Of a stretch of 13,451 nt of DNA, positions 1 to 6,294 are shown one piece after another. The translations under genes were made by a program, and so were the position numbers. This stretch comes from Bryobacteraceae bacterium (GTDB lineage: Bacteria; Acidobacteriota; Terriglobia; Bryobacterales; Bryobacteraceae). Location: positions 1-13,451 of the forward strand of contig JASHSD010000934.1 in NCBI GenBank assembly GCA_030036985.1. Reading direction: 5' to 3'. The stretch's first letter is position 1; each line of letters starts with the position of its first letter. The notes beneath the pieces are model-generated. The model was given only the letters and a program-made list of their open reading frames with translations, ran no database searches and had not been told where the DNA came from.

Positions 1-2
1 CG

Positions 3-725
3 TGGATTGATGCGCGCGTTAACGACCGCCCCGCTACGCCGCGCAACGGGAAACCGGTCGAGATCCAGGCGCTCTGGTACAACGCTCTGCGGTTTGTGGC
101 CAGGCTCGCCGACGACTTCGGCGACGATGCGGCGCGGGCATTACACGAAGATCTCGCCCGCAAGACAGCGACGAGTTTCGATCCGGCGTTTTGGAACGAG
201 CACCTCGGTTACTACGCCGATGTGGTTGACGGCGACTTCCAGGATCTGTCCCTGCGCCCGAACCAGGTGATCGCGTTATCGCTCGGATACTGCGCCGTGC
301 CGGACGATCATGCGCGCAGGATCCTCGACGCGGTCGAGCGTCATCTGCTCACGCCGTTCGGACTGCGCACGCTCTCGCCTTTCGATCCGCGCTACGTGGG
401 GAAGTACAAAGGCTCGGTCGCCGAACGCGATTCTTCGTATCATCAGGGCACCGTCTGGCCGTGGCTGCTGGGGCCTTATGTCACGGCGCTGCGGCGGCAC
501 GCTCCTGAGCTGATCGATCCTCTGCTCGAACATCTGCGCGCGTTTCTGGTTTCGCGAGGCACGGGCCAATTACCGGAGATGTTCGATGGCGACGCGCCGC
601 ACGAACCTCGCGGTTGTTTCGCGCAGGCGTGGAGCGTCGGCGAAATTCTGCGGGTCAGCGGCGGCTTTGGAGCCGATGATAGCCGAACTCGCGGCGCGCA
701 TCCACCAGCCGCATCCCATCCCTGA
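3..725 (+). CDS. Glycogen debranching enzyme, C-terminal part (amylo-alpha-1,6-glucosidase, GH133-like), 5' end outside window
   Basis: The reading frame is open from base 3, so the gene begins upstream of the window; the visible 240 residues are the C-terminal part. Recognisable family blocks in order are WIDARVND..ATPRNGKPVEIQALWYNALR at the start, then LSLRPNQVIALSLG, then YHQGTVWPWLLGPY, and GQLPEMFDGDAPHEPRGCFAQAWSVGEILR near the end. These match the (alpha/alpha)6 glucosidase domain of bacterial debranching enzymes, which hydrolyse alpha-1,6 branch points of glycogen in the cytoplasm. The conserved part ends at about base 650. The last 24 residues are a non-conserved tail read through the 3' end of the opposing RraA-like gene, giving a 71-base tail-to-tail overlap (655-725). 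No other glycogen gene is visible. The family assignment is firm; exact substrate preference is inferred. Confidence 0.9.
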   Translation, partial: WIDARVNDRPATPRNGKPVEIQALWYNALRFVARLADDFGDDAARALHEDLARKTATSFDPAFWNEHLGYYADVVDGDFQDLSLRPNQVIALSLGYCAVPDDHARRILDAVERHLLTPFGLRTLSPFDPRYVGKYKGSVAERDSSYHQGTVWPWLLGPYVTALRRHAPELIDPLLEHLRAFLVSRGTGQLPEMFDGDAPHEPRGCFAQAWSVGEILRVSGGFGADDSRTRGAHPPAASHP

Positions 726-1302
726 CCGCGGCCAGTATCCGGCCTTCCACGACATCGATCTCTTCGGCGATATCGAGCACCGCCTTCTCGTGCGCGCGCG
801 GGATCGCCACCACGCCGTCCGCGTCGCCGCGCAGCAGATCGCCCGCGTTCACGCGCGCATCGCCGATATTCACCGGGCCGTTCGTCGCTTCCACCTGCAC
901 TCGGTCTTTGCCGGTGCGCATGGAATAAGAGCGGCTGAAGATGGGATAGCCGAGCGAGAGCGATAAATGCACGTCGCGGCAGGCGCCATCGATCACCGTG
1001 CCGCCGAGGCCGCGGCGATGCGCCATGGTCGTGAGAATGTCGCCCCAGACCGTCGCGTTCTCACGCCCGCCGTTATCGAGGACCACCACCGTGTCCGGTT
1101 CCAGATCGTCGATGTAATCGCCGACCGTGCCCGGCGGCGCCGAAGCGGGACCATAGAGAATCGTAAACGCGCGCCCTGTCAGCCGAAAGCGATGGTCGAG
1201 CGGCTGGATGCCGAGGCATTGACCGGCGATCCCGAGCCGGTCGAGCGCGTCGCTGATGGAAGTTGTATCGAGCTTCGACGCGCGCTGAATATTGTCGTCC
1301 AT
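655..1302 (-). CDS. RraA-family protein, HMG/CHA aldolase-like (copy with intact D-X20-R-D motif)
   Basis: This 215-residue protein has the RraA / 4-hydroxy-4-methyl-2-oxoglutarate aldolase fold signature: an N-terminal SDALDRLGI helix (17-25), a GRAFT strand (43-47) and a metal/substrate site at WGD (86-88) followed by DGACRD (105-110). D88 and R109-D110 are exactly 20 residues apart, reproducing the D-X20-R-D motif of the Mg-dependent class II pyruvate aldolases. That suggests retained aldolase or oxaloacetate decarboxylase chemistry rather than only the RNase E-inhibitor role of E. coli RraA. The ATG start has AAAGG five bases upstream, lying inside the end of the preceding gene. It is the last gene of the minus-strand transporter cluster, two bases after the stop of a paralogue. 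Its 3' end overlaps the debranching gene by 71 bases. Substrate unknown. Confidence 0.85.
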   Translation of the reverse strand: MDDNIQRASKLDTTSISDALDRLGIAGQCLGIQPLDHRFRLTGRAFTILYGPASAPPGTVGDYIDDLEPDTVVVLDNGGRENATVWGDILTTMAHRRGLGGTVIDGACRDVHLSLSLGYPIFSRSYSMRTGKDRVQVEATNGPVNIGDARVNAGDLLRGDADGVVAIPRAHEKAVLDIAEEIDVVEGRILAAVRDGMRLVDARREFGYHRLQSRR

Positions 1303-1312
1303 GTTTACCTTT
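1302..1312 (-). repeat. Gene-junction repeat, copy 1 (stop plus ribosome-binding site)
   Basis: On the minus strand this reads AAAGGTAAACA. The AGG is the last codon (Arg) of the upstream RraA-like gene, TAA is its stop, AAAGG serves as Shine-Dalgarno, and the final A is the first base of the next gene's ATG. The same 11 bases occur at 1962-1972 in the same relation to the previous stop codon. Confidence 0.55.
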
Positions 1313-1955
1313 TGAGCATCGTCTCATAGCCGGCGTCCATCACCTGGCCGATCGGCGTGCCGTTGCGCAGAGCCTGCGCCATGGCCTCCTCGCGGGCGGC
1401 GATGGCTTCCGCCGTATCGAGCACGCGCGCGATTTCACGCTGCGCGACGAACACCACCCCGCTGCCGTCGGCGACCACAAAATCGCCTGGCGCCACCATG
1501 ACATCGCCAGCAACGACCGGCTCGTTTGTGGAGACCTCAACGATGCGGCCGCGCGCGGTGCGCGACGTATGGCTGCGCGCGAAGACGGGAAAATCGAGCT
1601 TCCGGCAATCGTCGATATCGCGCACGGGGCCTTCCACAATCACGCCCGCGACCTTGCGCATTTTTGCGCCGATGGCGAGATTGCCGCCCCAGGACGCGGC
1701 GTCGATACCGGTCCGCTGTTCCACCACGATGATTTCACCGGGCTGGGCCGCGTCGATGGCGGCCGTGCAGAGATGGCGCGTGTTGGACCGGCCTTCGGCG
1801 CGGTCGAGCTTCACTGTGAGGACGCGGCCCGCTATCCGCTGCTCGGTGGTGAAGCGGTGAATTCCGGTGACGGAGCCCTTCAGCCCAAGCTTATCGAGAG
1901 CATCGGAAACGGCACACGAATCGAGATTGCCCAAACGGGAGATGAAATCGCTCAA
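1305..1955 (-). CDS. RraA-family protein, divergent paralogue lacking the first Asp of D-X20-R-D
   Basis: This 216-residue paralogue of the next gene shares its layout: SDALDKLGL (17-25), GRVLT (43-47), WGGN (89-92) and EGPVRD (108-113). The Asp that opens the D-X20-R-D motif is replaced by Gly91, while R112-D113 are kept. Metal-dependent aldolase chemistry may therefore be changed or lost, and the protein could act as a partner subunit; RraA-fold proteins form trimers or higher oligomers. The start is TTG at 1955, chosen because the N-terminus (LSDFISRLGNLDSCAVSDAL) then aligns with the paralogue. An AAAGG lies 12 bases upstream. The permease stop is nine bases upstream and the other paralogue starts two bases downstream, so co-translation in one operon is likely. 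The family call is firm; function is uncertain. Confidence 0.83.
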   Translation of the reverse strand: MSDFISRLGNLDSCAVSDALDKLGLKGSVTGIHRFTTEQRIAGRVLTVKLDRAEGRSNTRHLCTAAIDAAQPGEIIVVEQRTGIDAASWGGNLAIGAKMRKVAGVIVEGPVRDIDDCRKLDFPVFARSHTSRTARGRIVEVSTNEPVVAGDVMVAPGDFVVADGSGVVFVAQREIARVLDTAEAIAAREEAMAQALRNGTPIGQVMDAGYETMLKR

Positions 1956-1961
1956 CGGATC

Positions 1962-1972
1962 TGTTTACCTTT
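1962..1972 (-). repeat. Gene-junction repeat, copy 2 (stop plus ribosome-binding site)
   Basis: This is the same AAAGGTAAACA as at 1302-1312, again with AGG as the final Arg codon of the upstream gene (the permease) and TAA as its stop. Here the following start is TTG, six bases after the repeat. The placement is consistent with duplication of an rraA-like gene together with its translation signal. Confidence 0.5.
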
Positions 1973-2753
1973 CAGGACGCCAACGCGAGAAGCGCTTTTC
2001 CAGTTGCTCTGCCAGCGAAGTGAGCCCGATTCCGGCGAACGCCAGAATCAGAACGCCGACGAACAGCGTATCTGTCGCGAAGGTTTGTCCGCCATACGCG
2101 ACCATGAAGCCGATGCCCTGGCTGCCGCCGAACATCTCGCCGACCACCACGCCGATCAGCCCCAGCGCGACGGCCTGGCGCACGCCGGTCAGGATGAACG
2201 GCACCGCGCCGGGAATCGCCAGCGTCATGAAAATCTGGCGGTCGGAGGCGCAAAACGAGCGGGCGGCGCGCAGCAGATCGTGGTCGATGGCGCGAATGCC
2301 GCCGATGGTGTTGATCAGAACGGGGAAGAAAGCCGTGATAAAAACGATGAACACTTTCGACCACATGCCGATGCCGAACCAGATGATGATGAGAGGGATC
2401 ATGGCCACGCGCGGCGTCGCATAGAGCGCGTTGAGAAACGGCCCGGTGACCATTTCGACGTGCTTGTACCACCCCACGATCACGCCCATCACCACGCCCC
2501 CGACCACGGCCAGCACGAATCCGATAACAAAGTTCTTGCCGCTGTAGGCGAGGTCGCTGAGCAGATTGCCGTGCAGCAGGTCCTCTTGGAATCGAAGCGC
2601 GATGGCCGAAGGTCCGCTAAGAAACAGGGGCGAGATTTTTCCCGCGGACCAGAGCGCCTGCCAGATCGCGAGCGTCATAAGCACCGCGCTGCCGCCGAGG
2701 ATGATCGATTCGTGCCGCTTGTAAAAGCTCTTGCGCGGACGTGTCGTTGTCAT
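1965..2753 (-). CDS. ABC transporter permease, nitrate/sulfonate/taurine type (SsuC/TauC-like)
   Basis: This 262-residue inner-membrane protein has about six hydrophobic segments (roughly residues 16-37, 74-95, 112-130, 132-150, 190-206 and 228-247). The cytoplasmic coupling loop LLRAARSFCASDRQIFMTLAIP (160-181) is the EAA-type motif that contacts the ATPase. Length and the ATPRVAMIPLIIIWFGIGMWSK block match the SsuC/TauC/NrtB family, which carries small anions such as alkanesulfonates, taurine, nitrate or pyrimidine precursors. It starts 10 bases after the stop of the ATPase gene. No clear Shine-Dalgarno precedes the ATG, so translational coupling is likely. The two form one transporter. No matching periplasmic binding protein is seen in the window, and the substrate cannot be assigned. 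Confidence 0.9.
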   Translation of the reverse strand: MTTTRPRKSFYKRHESIILGGSAVLMTLAIWQALWSAGKISPLFLSGPSAIALRFQEDLLHGNLLSDLAYSGKNFVIGFVLAVVGGVVMGVIVGWYKHVEMVTGPFLNALYATPRVAMIPLIIIWFGIGMWSKVFIVFITAFFPVLINTIGGIRAIDHDLLRAARSFCASDRQIFMTLAIPGAVPFILTGVRQAVALGLIGVVVGEMFGGSQGIGFMVAYGGQTFATDTLFVGVLILAFAGIGLTSLAEQLEKRFSRWRPER

Positions 2754-2763
2754 AAAAACGCCG

Positions 2764-3576
2764 TCATATGGCCATCCCCATGCGCTCGGGCTTCTCTTCC
2801 ACCAACTGCCAGATCGCGTCTTCGATTTCGAGAAAGCGCGGATCGCGTTTCAGGCTCAGTCCGCGCGGTCTGGCGAACGGAACTTTGAAGACGTCTTTGA
2901 TGCGTCCGGGCCGCGGACTCATCACCACCACGCGGTCCGCCAGATAAACCGCTTCGTTGATCTGATGCGTGATGAAGACGACCGTCTTGCGCGCCTCGCT
3001 CCAGATTTTGAGCAACTCCTCCTGCATGAATTCGCGGGTCTGCGCGTCGAGCGCGGCAAAGGGCTCGTCCATCAGCAGCACTTCGGGATCGGATGCAAGC
3101 GCGCGGGCGAGATTCACGCGCTGCTGCATGCCGCCCGATAGTTCGGACGGATAGTGCCGCTCGAAGCCTTTGAGTCCGACCATCCGGATGAAATGGTCGG
3201 TGCGCTCGATCATGGTTTTCTTATCGAAGCGCCGCTGCAGTTCCATGCCGTAGCGAACATTGCCCGCGATGGTGCGCCAAGGCAGCAGACTCGAATGCTG
3301 AAAGACCACGGAGCGATCGATGCCCGGCCCCGAGACTTTCCGGCCATCGATACCGACCGTGCCTTCCTCATATGGCAGGAGACCGGCGACAATGTTGAGG
3401 AGCGTCGTCTTACCGCAGCCGCTGGGACCGACGATGGCGAGGAATTCCCCGGCGCTGACGGAAACCGAGACATCAGCCAGCGCAAGCACTTCCCGTTCGG
3501 GATTTTCGCGCCAATATCGTTTCGTCAGGTGCTCGATCTGCAGCTTGGCCAATATCGTTACCTGTTCGGCGATCAC
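2764..3576 (-). CDS. ABC transporter ATP-binding protein, nitrate/sulfonate/taurine type (SsuB/TauB-like)
   Basis: This is a complete ABC ATPase of 270 residues from the GTG at 3576: Walker A GPSGCGKT (50-57), Q-loop Gln93 in VVFQHSSLLPW, signature LSGGMQQR (146-153), Walker B VLLMDEP (166-172), D-loop ALD (175-177) and H-loop His204 in FITH. The HSSLLPW and DKK..I..R features and the length match the SsuB/TauB/NrtD class that energises the permease encoded next. The start is uncertain. The GTG has no good ribosome-binding site, whereas a TTG at 3552 (giving LAKLQIEHLTKRY, like many family starts) has AGG eight bases upstream. A weak TATAGA box just upstream of the GTG (about 3581-3586) could be a -10 element. 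Stop-to-start distance from the TonB-like gene upstream is 32 bases. Confidence 0.92.
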   Translation of the reverse strand: MIAEQVTILAKLQIEHLTKRYWRENPEREVLALADVSVSVSAGEFLAIVGPSGCGKTTLLNIVAGLLPYEEGTVGIDGRKVSGPGIDRSVVFQHSSLLPWRTIAGNVRYGMELQRRFDKKTMIERTDHFIRMVGLKGFERHYPSELSGGMQQRVNLARALASDPEVLLMDEPFAALDAQTREFMQEELLKIWSEARKTVVFITHQINEAVYLADRVVVMSPRPGRIKDVFKVPFARPRGLSLKRDPRFLEIEDAIWQLVEEKPERMGMAI

Positions 3577-3608
3577 ATTCTATAAGAACGCTTGCCTGCT
3601 GCGAACCC

Positions 3609-4268
3609 TTAATTAACGAAATCAAACGTTCCGCGAACAGGGATCGGGTTCCCGGCCAGCATTCCCGGGTGAAATCTCCAGCGCTGCAGGATGGCGGTTA
3701 CTTCGGCCTCGAGCGACGGGTTGGAAGATTTCTCGATGCGAAAGTTTTCGGGGATGCCGACACGGTTCACGTCGAACGATATCGACACGGATTCGCGTTT
3801 TACGGTGGACGTATACGCGCGCGGATAGGAAGCATCCTGTATCGTCGGCCTGACCGCGCCTTCCGGCGTGTCGAAGTTCACACGGGAGAGTTTCCATCCT
3901 TTGAACGCCAGGCCAAGGCTGACCTCAATCGTCACGGCGACGGGCGCTGGCATCCCGTCCTTCATACCCGGCCTGAATCGCCATTTCCTGATGGCGGAAA
4001 CGGCCTCCTGGTCCAGACCCAAGCCGAGTGGTCTGACCACGCGTATATCGCGCACCTTTCCGTCATCACCGACGATCACGGAGAGAAGAACAGTTCCGTT
4101 TAGTCTCGCTTTCCGGGCTTCTTCGGAATATTGAGGATCGGTCCTGGCGATGACCGAGGGCGCGCTTACCCCATTACCGATCCGGTATGTGCCGGGTGGC
4201 AACGGCTCCGAGGAGGTCTGGCAGAAGGCGGTCGCGCAGGCAAGAATGAACGCTGCCGAAAGCCGCAT
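3609..4268 (-). CDS. Secreted protein with two TonB C-terminal-like domains
   Basis: The chosen ATG at 4268 begins MRLSAAFILACATAFCQTSS, a typical signal peptide; an ATG-less upstream extension of the frame to 4355 has no such character. The mature protein (219 residues in all) holds two TonB_C-like modules. The first (about 33-115) has DPQYSEEARKARLNGTVLLSVIV, then AVSAIRKWRFRPG. The second (about 133-219) has YPRA, then EVTAILQRWRFHPG. It lacks the N-terminal membrane anchor and Pro-rich spacer of true TonB, so energy coupling to outer-membrane receptors is doubtful; a periplasmic role is inferred. GGAGG sits only one base before the ATG, an unusually short spacing. The gene faces away from yebC across about 106 bases and may be the first gene of the transporter cluster. 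Function unknown. Confidence 0.8.
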   Translation of the reverse strand: MRLSAAFILACATAFCQTSSEPLPPGTYRIGNGVSAPSVIARTDPQYSEEARKARLNGTVLLSVIVGDDGKVRDIRVVRPLGLGLDQEAVSAIRKWRFRPGMKDGMPAPVAVTIEVSLGLAFKGWKLSRVNFDTPEGAVRPTIQDASYPRAYTSTVKRESVSISFDVNRVGIPENFRIEKSSNPSLEAEVTAILQRWRFHPGMLAGNPIPVRGTFDFVN

Positions 4269-4374
4269 CCCTCCAGCGTAACAGGGACACCCCCAAGGTT
4301 TGATATGCTGACAGGTTGGGAACCCGACCGGCGCCCGTCTCGCGAGCCGGTCCATTCTTCCGGAGTTTTCTCAC
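4269..4374. promoter_or_regulatory. Divergent intergenic region between the TonB-like gene and yebC, with two mutually exclusive hairpins
   Basis: This 106-base gap must contain promoters for both directions, but no confident -35/-10 pair can be picked. TGATATGCT (4301-4309) is a weak extended -10 for yebC. Two stems in the yebC leader share bases. GGTTGG (4314-4319) can pair with CCGACC (4324-4329) around GAAC, with one G-U pair. GACCGGC (4326-4332) pairs perfectly with GCCGGTC (4346-4352) around 13 bases. Only one can form at a time. GGAG at 4362-4365 is nine bases before the yebC ATG. A regulatory role is inference; stems arise by chance in GC-rich DNA. Confidence 0.35.
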
Positions 4375-5118
4375 ATGTCAGGTCATTCAAAGTGGGCGAC
4401 GATCAAGCATAAGAAAGCCGCCACCGACGCCAAGCGCGGAAAAATATTCACGCGCCTTATCAAGGAAATTCAGATCGCCGCCAAATCCGGAGGCGATCCC
4501 GACGGCAATCCGCGGCTGCGCACCGCCATCCTCGCCGCCAAGAACGTGTCGATGCCGTCCGACAACATCAAAAAAGCCATCATGCGCGGCACCGGCGAGC
4601 TGGAGGGCGGCCAGATCGACGAAATCATGTTCGAAGGCTACGGCCCGGGCGGGGCGGCTGTGCTGGTCGCCGTGGCGACCGATAACCGCAACCGCACGGT
4701 CAGCGAAATCCGCCACGTCTTCTCGAAGAACGGTGGCAACCTGGGCGAACAGGGCAGCGTGGCGTGGATGTTCGACCGCAAGAGCCAGATCGTGATCGAA
4801 AAGGACCTGGCGAGCGAAGACCAGTTGATGAATCTGGTGCTCGACGCGGGCGCGGAGGATCTGAAAGACAGCGGCGATACCTGGGAAGTGATCTCCGATC
4901 CGGGCATGCACGACAAGGTGCTCGAAGCCATTCAGAACGCGAAGATCGAGACGGTTTCGGCGGAGGTGGCCATGGTGCCGCGCAATCTCGTCAAGCTCGA
5001 AGGCAAGAACGCCCAAGGCATGCTCAAGCTCAACGACGCGCTTGAGGATCATGACGACGTGCAGAACGTTTACTCGAATTTCGACGTGGACGAAGAAGAA
5101 GTCGCGGCCCTGGCGTAA
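4375..5118 (+). CDS. yebC: YebC/PmpR/TACO1-family protein
   Basis: This 247-residue protein opens with the family hallmark MSGHSKWATIKHKKAATDAKRGKIF and continues with AAKSGGDPDGNPRLR, NVSMPSDNIKKAI, EGYGPGGAAVLV, TDNRNRTVSEIRHVFSKNGG and GSVAWMFDRK, then the C-terminal domain through ALEDHDDVQNVYSNFDV. It is full length and typical. Bacterial members have been described as DNA-binding regulators (PmpR type). The family also includes mitochondrial TACO1, a translational activator, and more recent work links bacterial YebC to ribosome function at difficult sequences, so the exact role is best left open. GGAG lies nine bases before the ATG. ruvC follows after 37 bases, the widely conserved yebC-ruvC order, and transcription probably continues through two exported proteins. 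Confidence 0.96.
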   Translation: MSGHSKWATIKHKKAATDAKRGKIFTRLIKEIQIAAKSGGDPDGNPRLRTAILAAKNVSMPSDNIKKAIMRGTGELEGGQIDEIMFEGYGPGGAAVLVAVATDNRNRTVSEIRHVFSKNGGNLGEQGSVAWMFDRKSQIVIEKDLASEDQLMNLVLDAGAEDLKDSGDTWEVISDPGMHDKVLEAIQNAKIETVSAEVAMVPRNLVKLEGKNAQGMLKLNDALEDHDDVQNVYSNFDVDEEEVAALA

Positions 5119-5155
5119 TTCTGAGCCGCGACCGCGAGGGAGCGTGGGTTTTCGA

Positions 5156-5650
5156 ATGCGCGTTCTGGGAATCGATTGCGGAACCGAACGAACCGGCTAC
5201 GGCGTCATCGACAGCGATGGCCGGGCGCATCACATGGTCGCCGCGGGATGCATTCGCTCTTCGGCGCGCGATCCTCTGGAACTCCGCCTTCTCAACATCG
5301 CGGGAACGCTGCGCAGCCTGATCGCCGAATATCGGCCGGATTCGGCGGCGGTTGAAGAGGTGTTCTTCGCCGTCAACGCGAAAAGCGCGCTGAAGCTCTC
5401 GCATGTGCGCGGCGTGGCTCTGCTGTTGATCGCGGAAGCCTCGATCGCGCTCGCCGAGTATTCGCCGCTCGAGGTCAAGATGAGCGTCGTGGGCTACGGA
5501 CGCGCCGAAAAATCGCAGGTGCAACAAATGGTTTCATCCCTCCTTTGCCTGGCCGAGCCGCCCGCATCGGAAGACGCGAGCGACGCTCTTGCCATCGCCA
5601 TCTGCCACGCTACGCATGCGCCTTTCCGCGCGATGGAGGCTCACGTTTGA
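5156..5650 (+). CDS. ruvC: Holliday junction resolvase RuvC
   Basis: RuvC cuts Holliday junctions made during recombinational repair, acting with the RuvAB motor in the cytoplasm. The 164 residues show all four acidic catalytic positions: Asp7 (MRVLGIDCGTERTGYG), Glu67 (AVEEVFF), Asp140 and Asp143 (SEDASDALAIAICHA). The NAKSALKLSHVRGVALL and VVGYGRAEKSQVQQMV blocks are also conserved. The start was placed at the ATG at 5156 because Asp7 then falls at the family position; the frame stays open upstream through the end of yebC but that part is not RuvC-like. GAGGGAG lies somewhat far upstream (about 5136-5142). Its TGA overlaps the next gene's TTG start in TTGA. ruvA and ruvB do not follow here. 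Confidence 0.96.
   Translation: MRVLGIDCGTERTGYGVIDSDGRAHHMVAAGCIRSSARDPLELRLLNIAGTLRSLIAEYRPDSAAVEEVFFAVNAKSALKLSHVRGVALLLIAEASIALAEYSPLEVKMSVVGYGRAEKSQVQQMVSSLLCLAEPPASEDASDALAIAICHATHAPFRAMEAHV
5635..5639 (+). promoter_or_regulatory. Shine-Dalgarno GGAGG that decides a TTG start
   Basis: GGAGG lies inside the end of ruvC, seven bases before the TTG at 5647. No ATG or GTG in this frame has comparable support, and the TTG immediately precedes a signal peptide, so it fixes the start of the next gene. Confidence 0.75.
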
Positions 5651-6294
5651 GACCGCTCGCTCTGCTTACGGTGGCCGCCTGTTTGGCGGCCTGGCCCGCC
5701 CTTGGCGCCGCCGGGAACGAATCGCTGCCGCGGATCACGTTCTCGAAATCGTTCCCCGGAAGCCTTCCGCCGTGGGAAGAAATTATCGTGGATAAAAGCG
5801 GCGCCGGTCAGTACAAAGACGATCCCAAGGACGACGACCCACTCCAATTCCAGCTCACCCCCACGGAATCGAGCCGGATTTTCGCACTGGCCGATAAACT
5901 GAACCATTTCACGCAGCCGCTCGAATCTGGCCTGAAAGTGGCGAACATGGGGATGAAGACCTTTCGCTACGAAGCGGATGCCGGCTCGAAACCCACCGAA
6001 GTCCAATTCAATTACACCGAGGATCTCGATGGGAAGGCTCTGGCCGACTGGTTCGAGCGCATCGCCGACAGCGAGCGCGCCCTGATCAAGCTCGAGACCG
6101 CGGCCAAATACGACAAGCTGGGAGTACAGGACGCGATTGTGGTCGTCGAAGGCCTGCGCGATCAGAATCGGCTTGTCGCAGCCGACCAGTTCCTGCCGAT
6201 GCTCGATCGCGTGGCGAAAAACGACAGCTATCTGCATATGTCCCGCGAGCGGGCCGGGGCGTTGGCCGACAGTATTCGGGCGCTTCCGAAATGA
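5647..6294 (+). CDS. Exported protein of unknown function
   Basis: I do not recognise a named family. From the TTG at 5647 the product is 215 residues, starting with a clear signal peptide (LRPLALLTVAACLAAWPALGA, cleavage near residue 21-22). The mature part is hydrophilic: a segment with SFPGSLPPWEEIIVDKSGAGQY (about 32-53), LTPTESSRIFALADKLNHF and FRYEADAG, then a helical C-terminal half with ADWFERIADSERALIKLE and FLPMLDRVAKNDSYLHMSRERA. No Cys, metal or catalytic motif stands out. The frame remains open upstream to 5545 but that stretch overlaps ruvC and is not protein-like. The gene overlaps ruvC by four bases (TTGA) and the thioredoxin-like gene by four (ATGA), so the three are probably co-translated. 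A periplasmic role alongside its downstream neighbour is inferred. Confidence 0.8.
   Translation: MRPLALLTVAACLAAWPALGAAGNESLPRITFSKSFPGSLPPWEEIIVDKSGAGQYKDDPKDDDPLQFQLTPTESSRIFALADKLNHFTQPLESGLKVANMGMKTFRYEADAGSKPTEVQFNYTEDLDGKALADWFERIADSERALIKLETAAKYDKLGVQDAIVVVEGLRDQNRLVAADQFLPMLDRVAKNDSYLHMSRERAGALADSIRALPK

Noticed and set aside
1263..2888. A 541-codon plus-strand open frame antisense to the RraA pair and the permease
   Set aside because: It is rich in His, Arg, Asp and Ala, has no domain pattern, and runs opposite three convincing genes in GC-rich DNA; it is a codon-bias shadow.
3603..3612. TTAATTAA palindrome at the end of the two-domain TonB-like gene as an operator
   Set aside because: An eight-base AT palindrome overlapping a stop codon is easily formed by chance and has no second copy in the window.
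4269..4355. N-terminal extension of the two-domain TonB-like protein to 4355
   Set aside because: The 29 extra residues are Cys/Pro/Arg-rich, run into the yebC leader and would bury the signal peptide; the ATG at 4268 is preferred.
5042..5155. N-terminal extension of RuvC into the end of yebC
   Set aside because: The catalytic Asp is at residue 7 in the family; the extension has no RuvC similarity and overlaps yebC.
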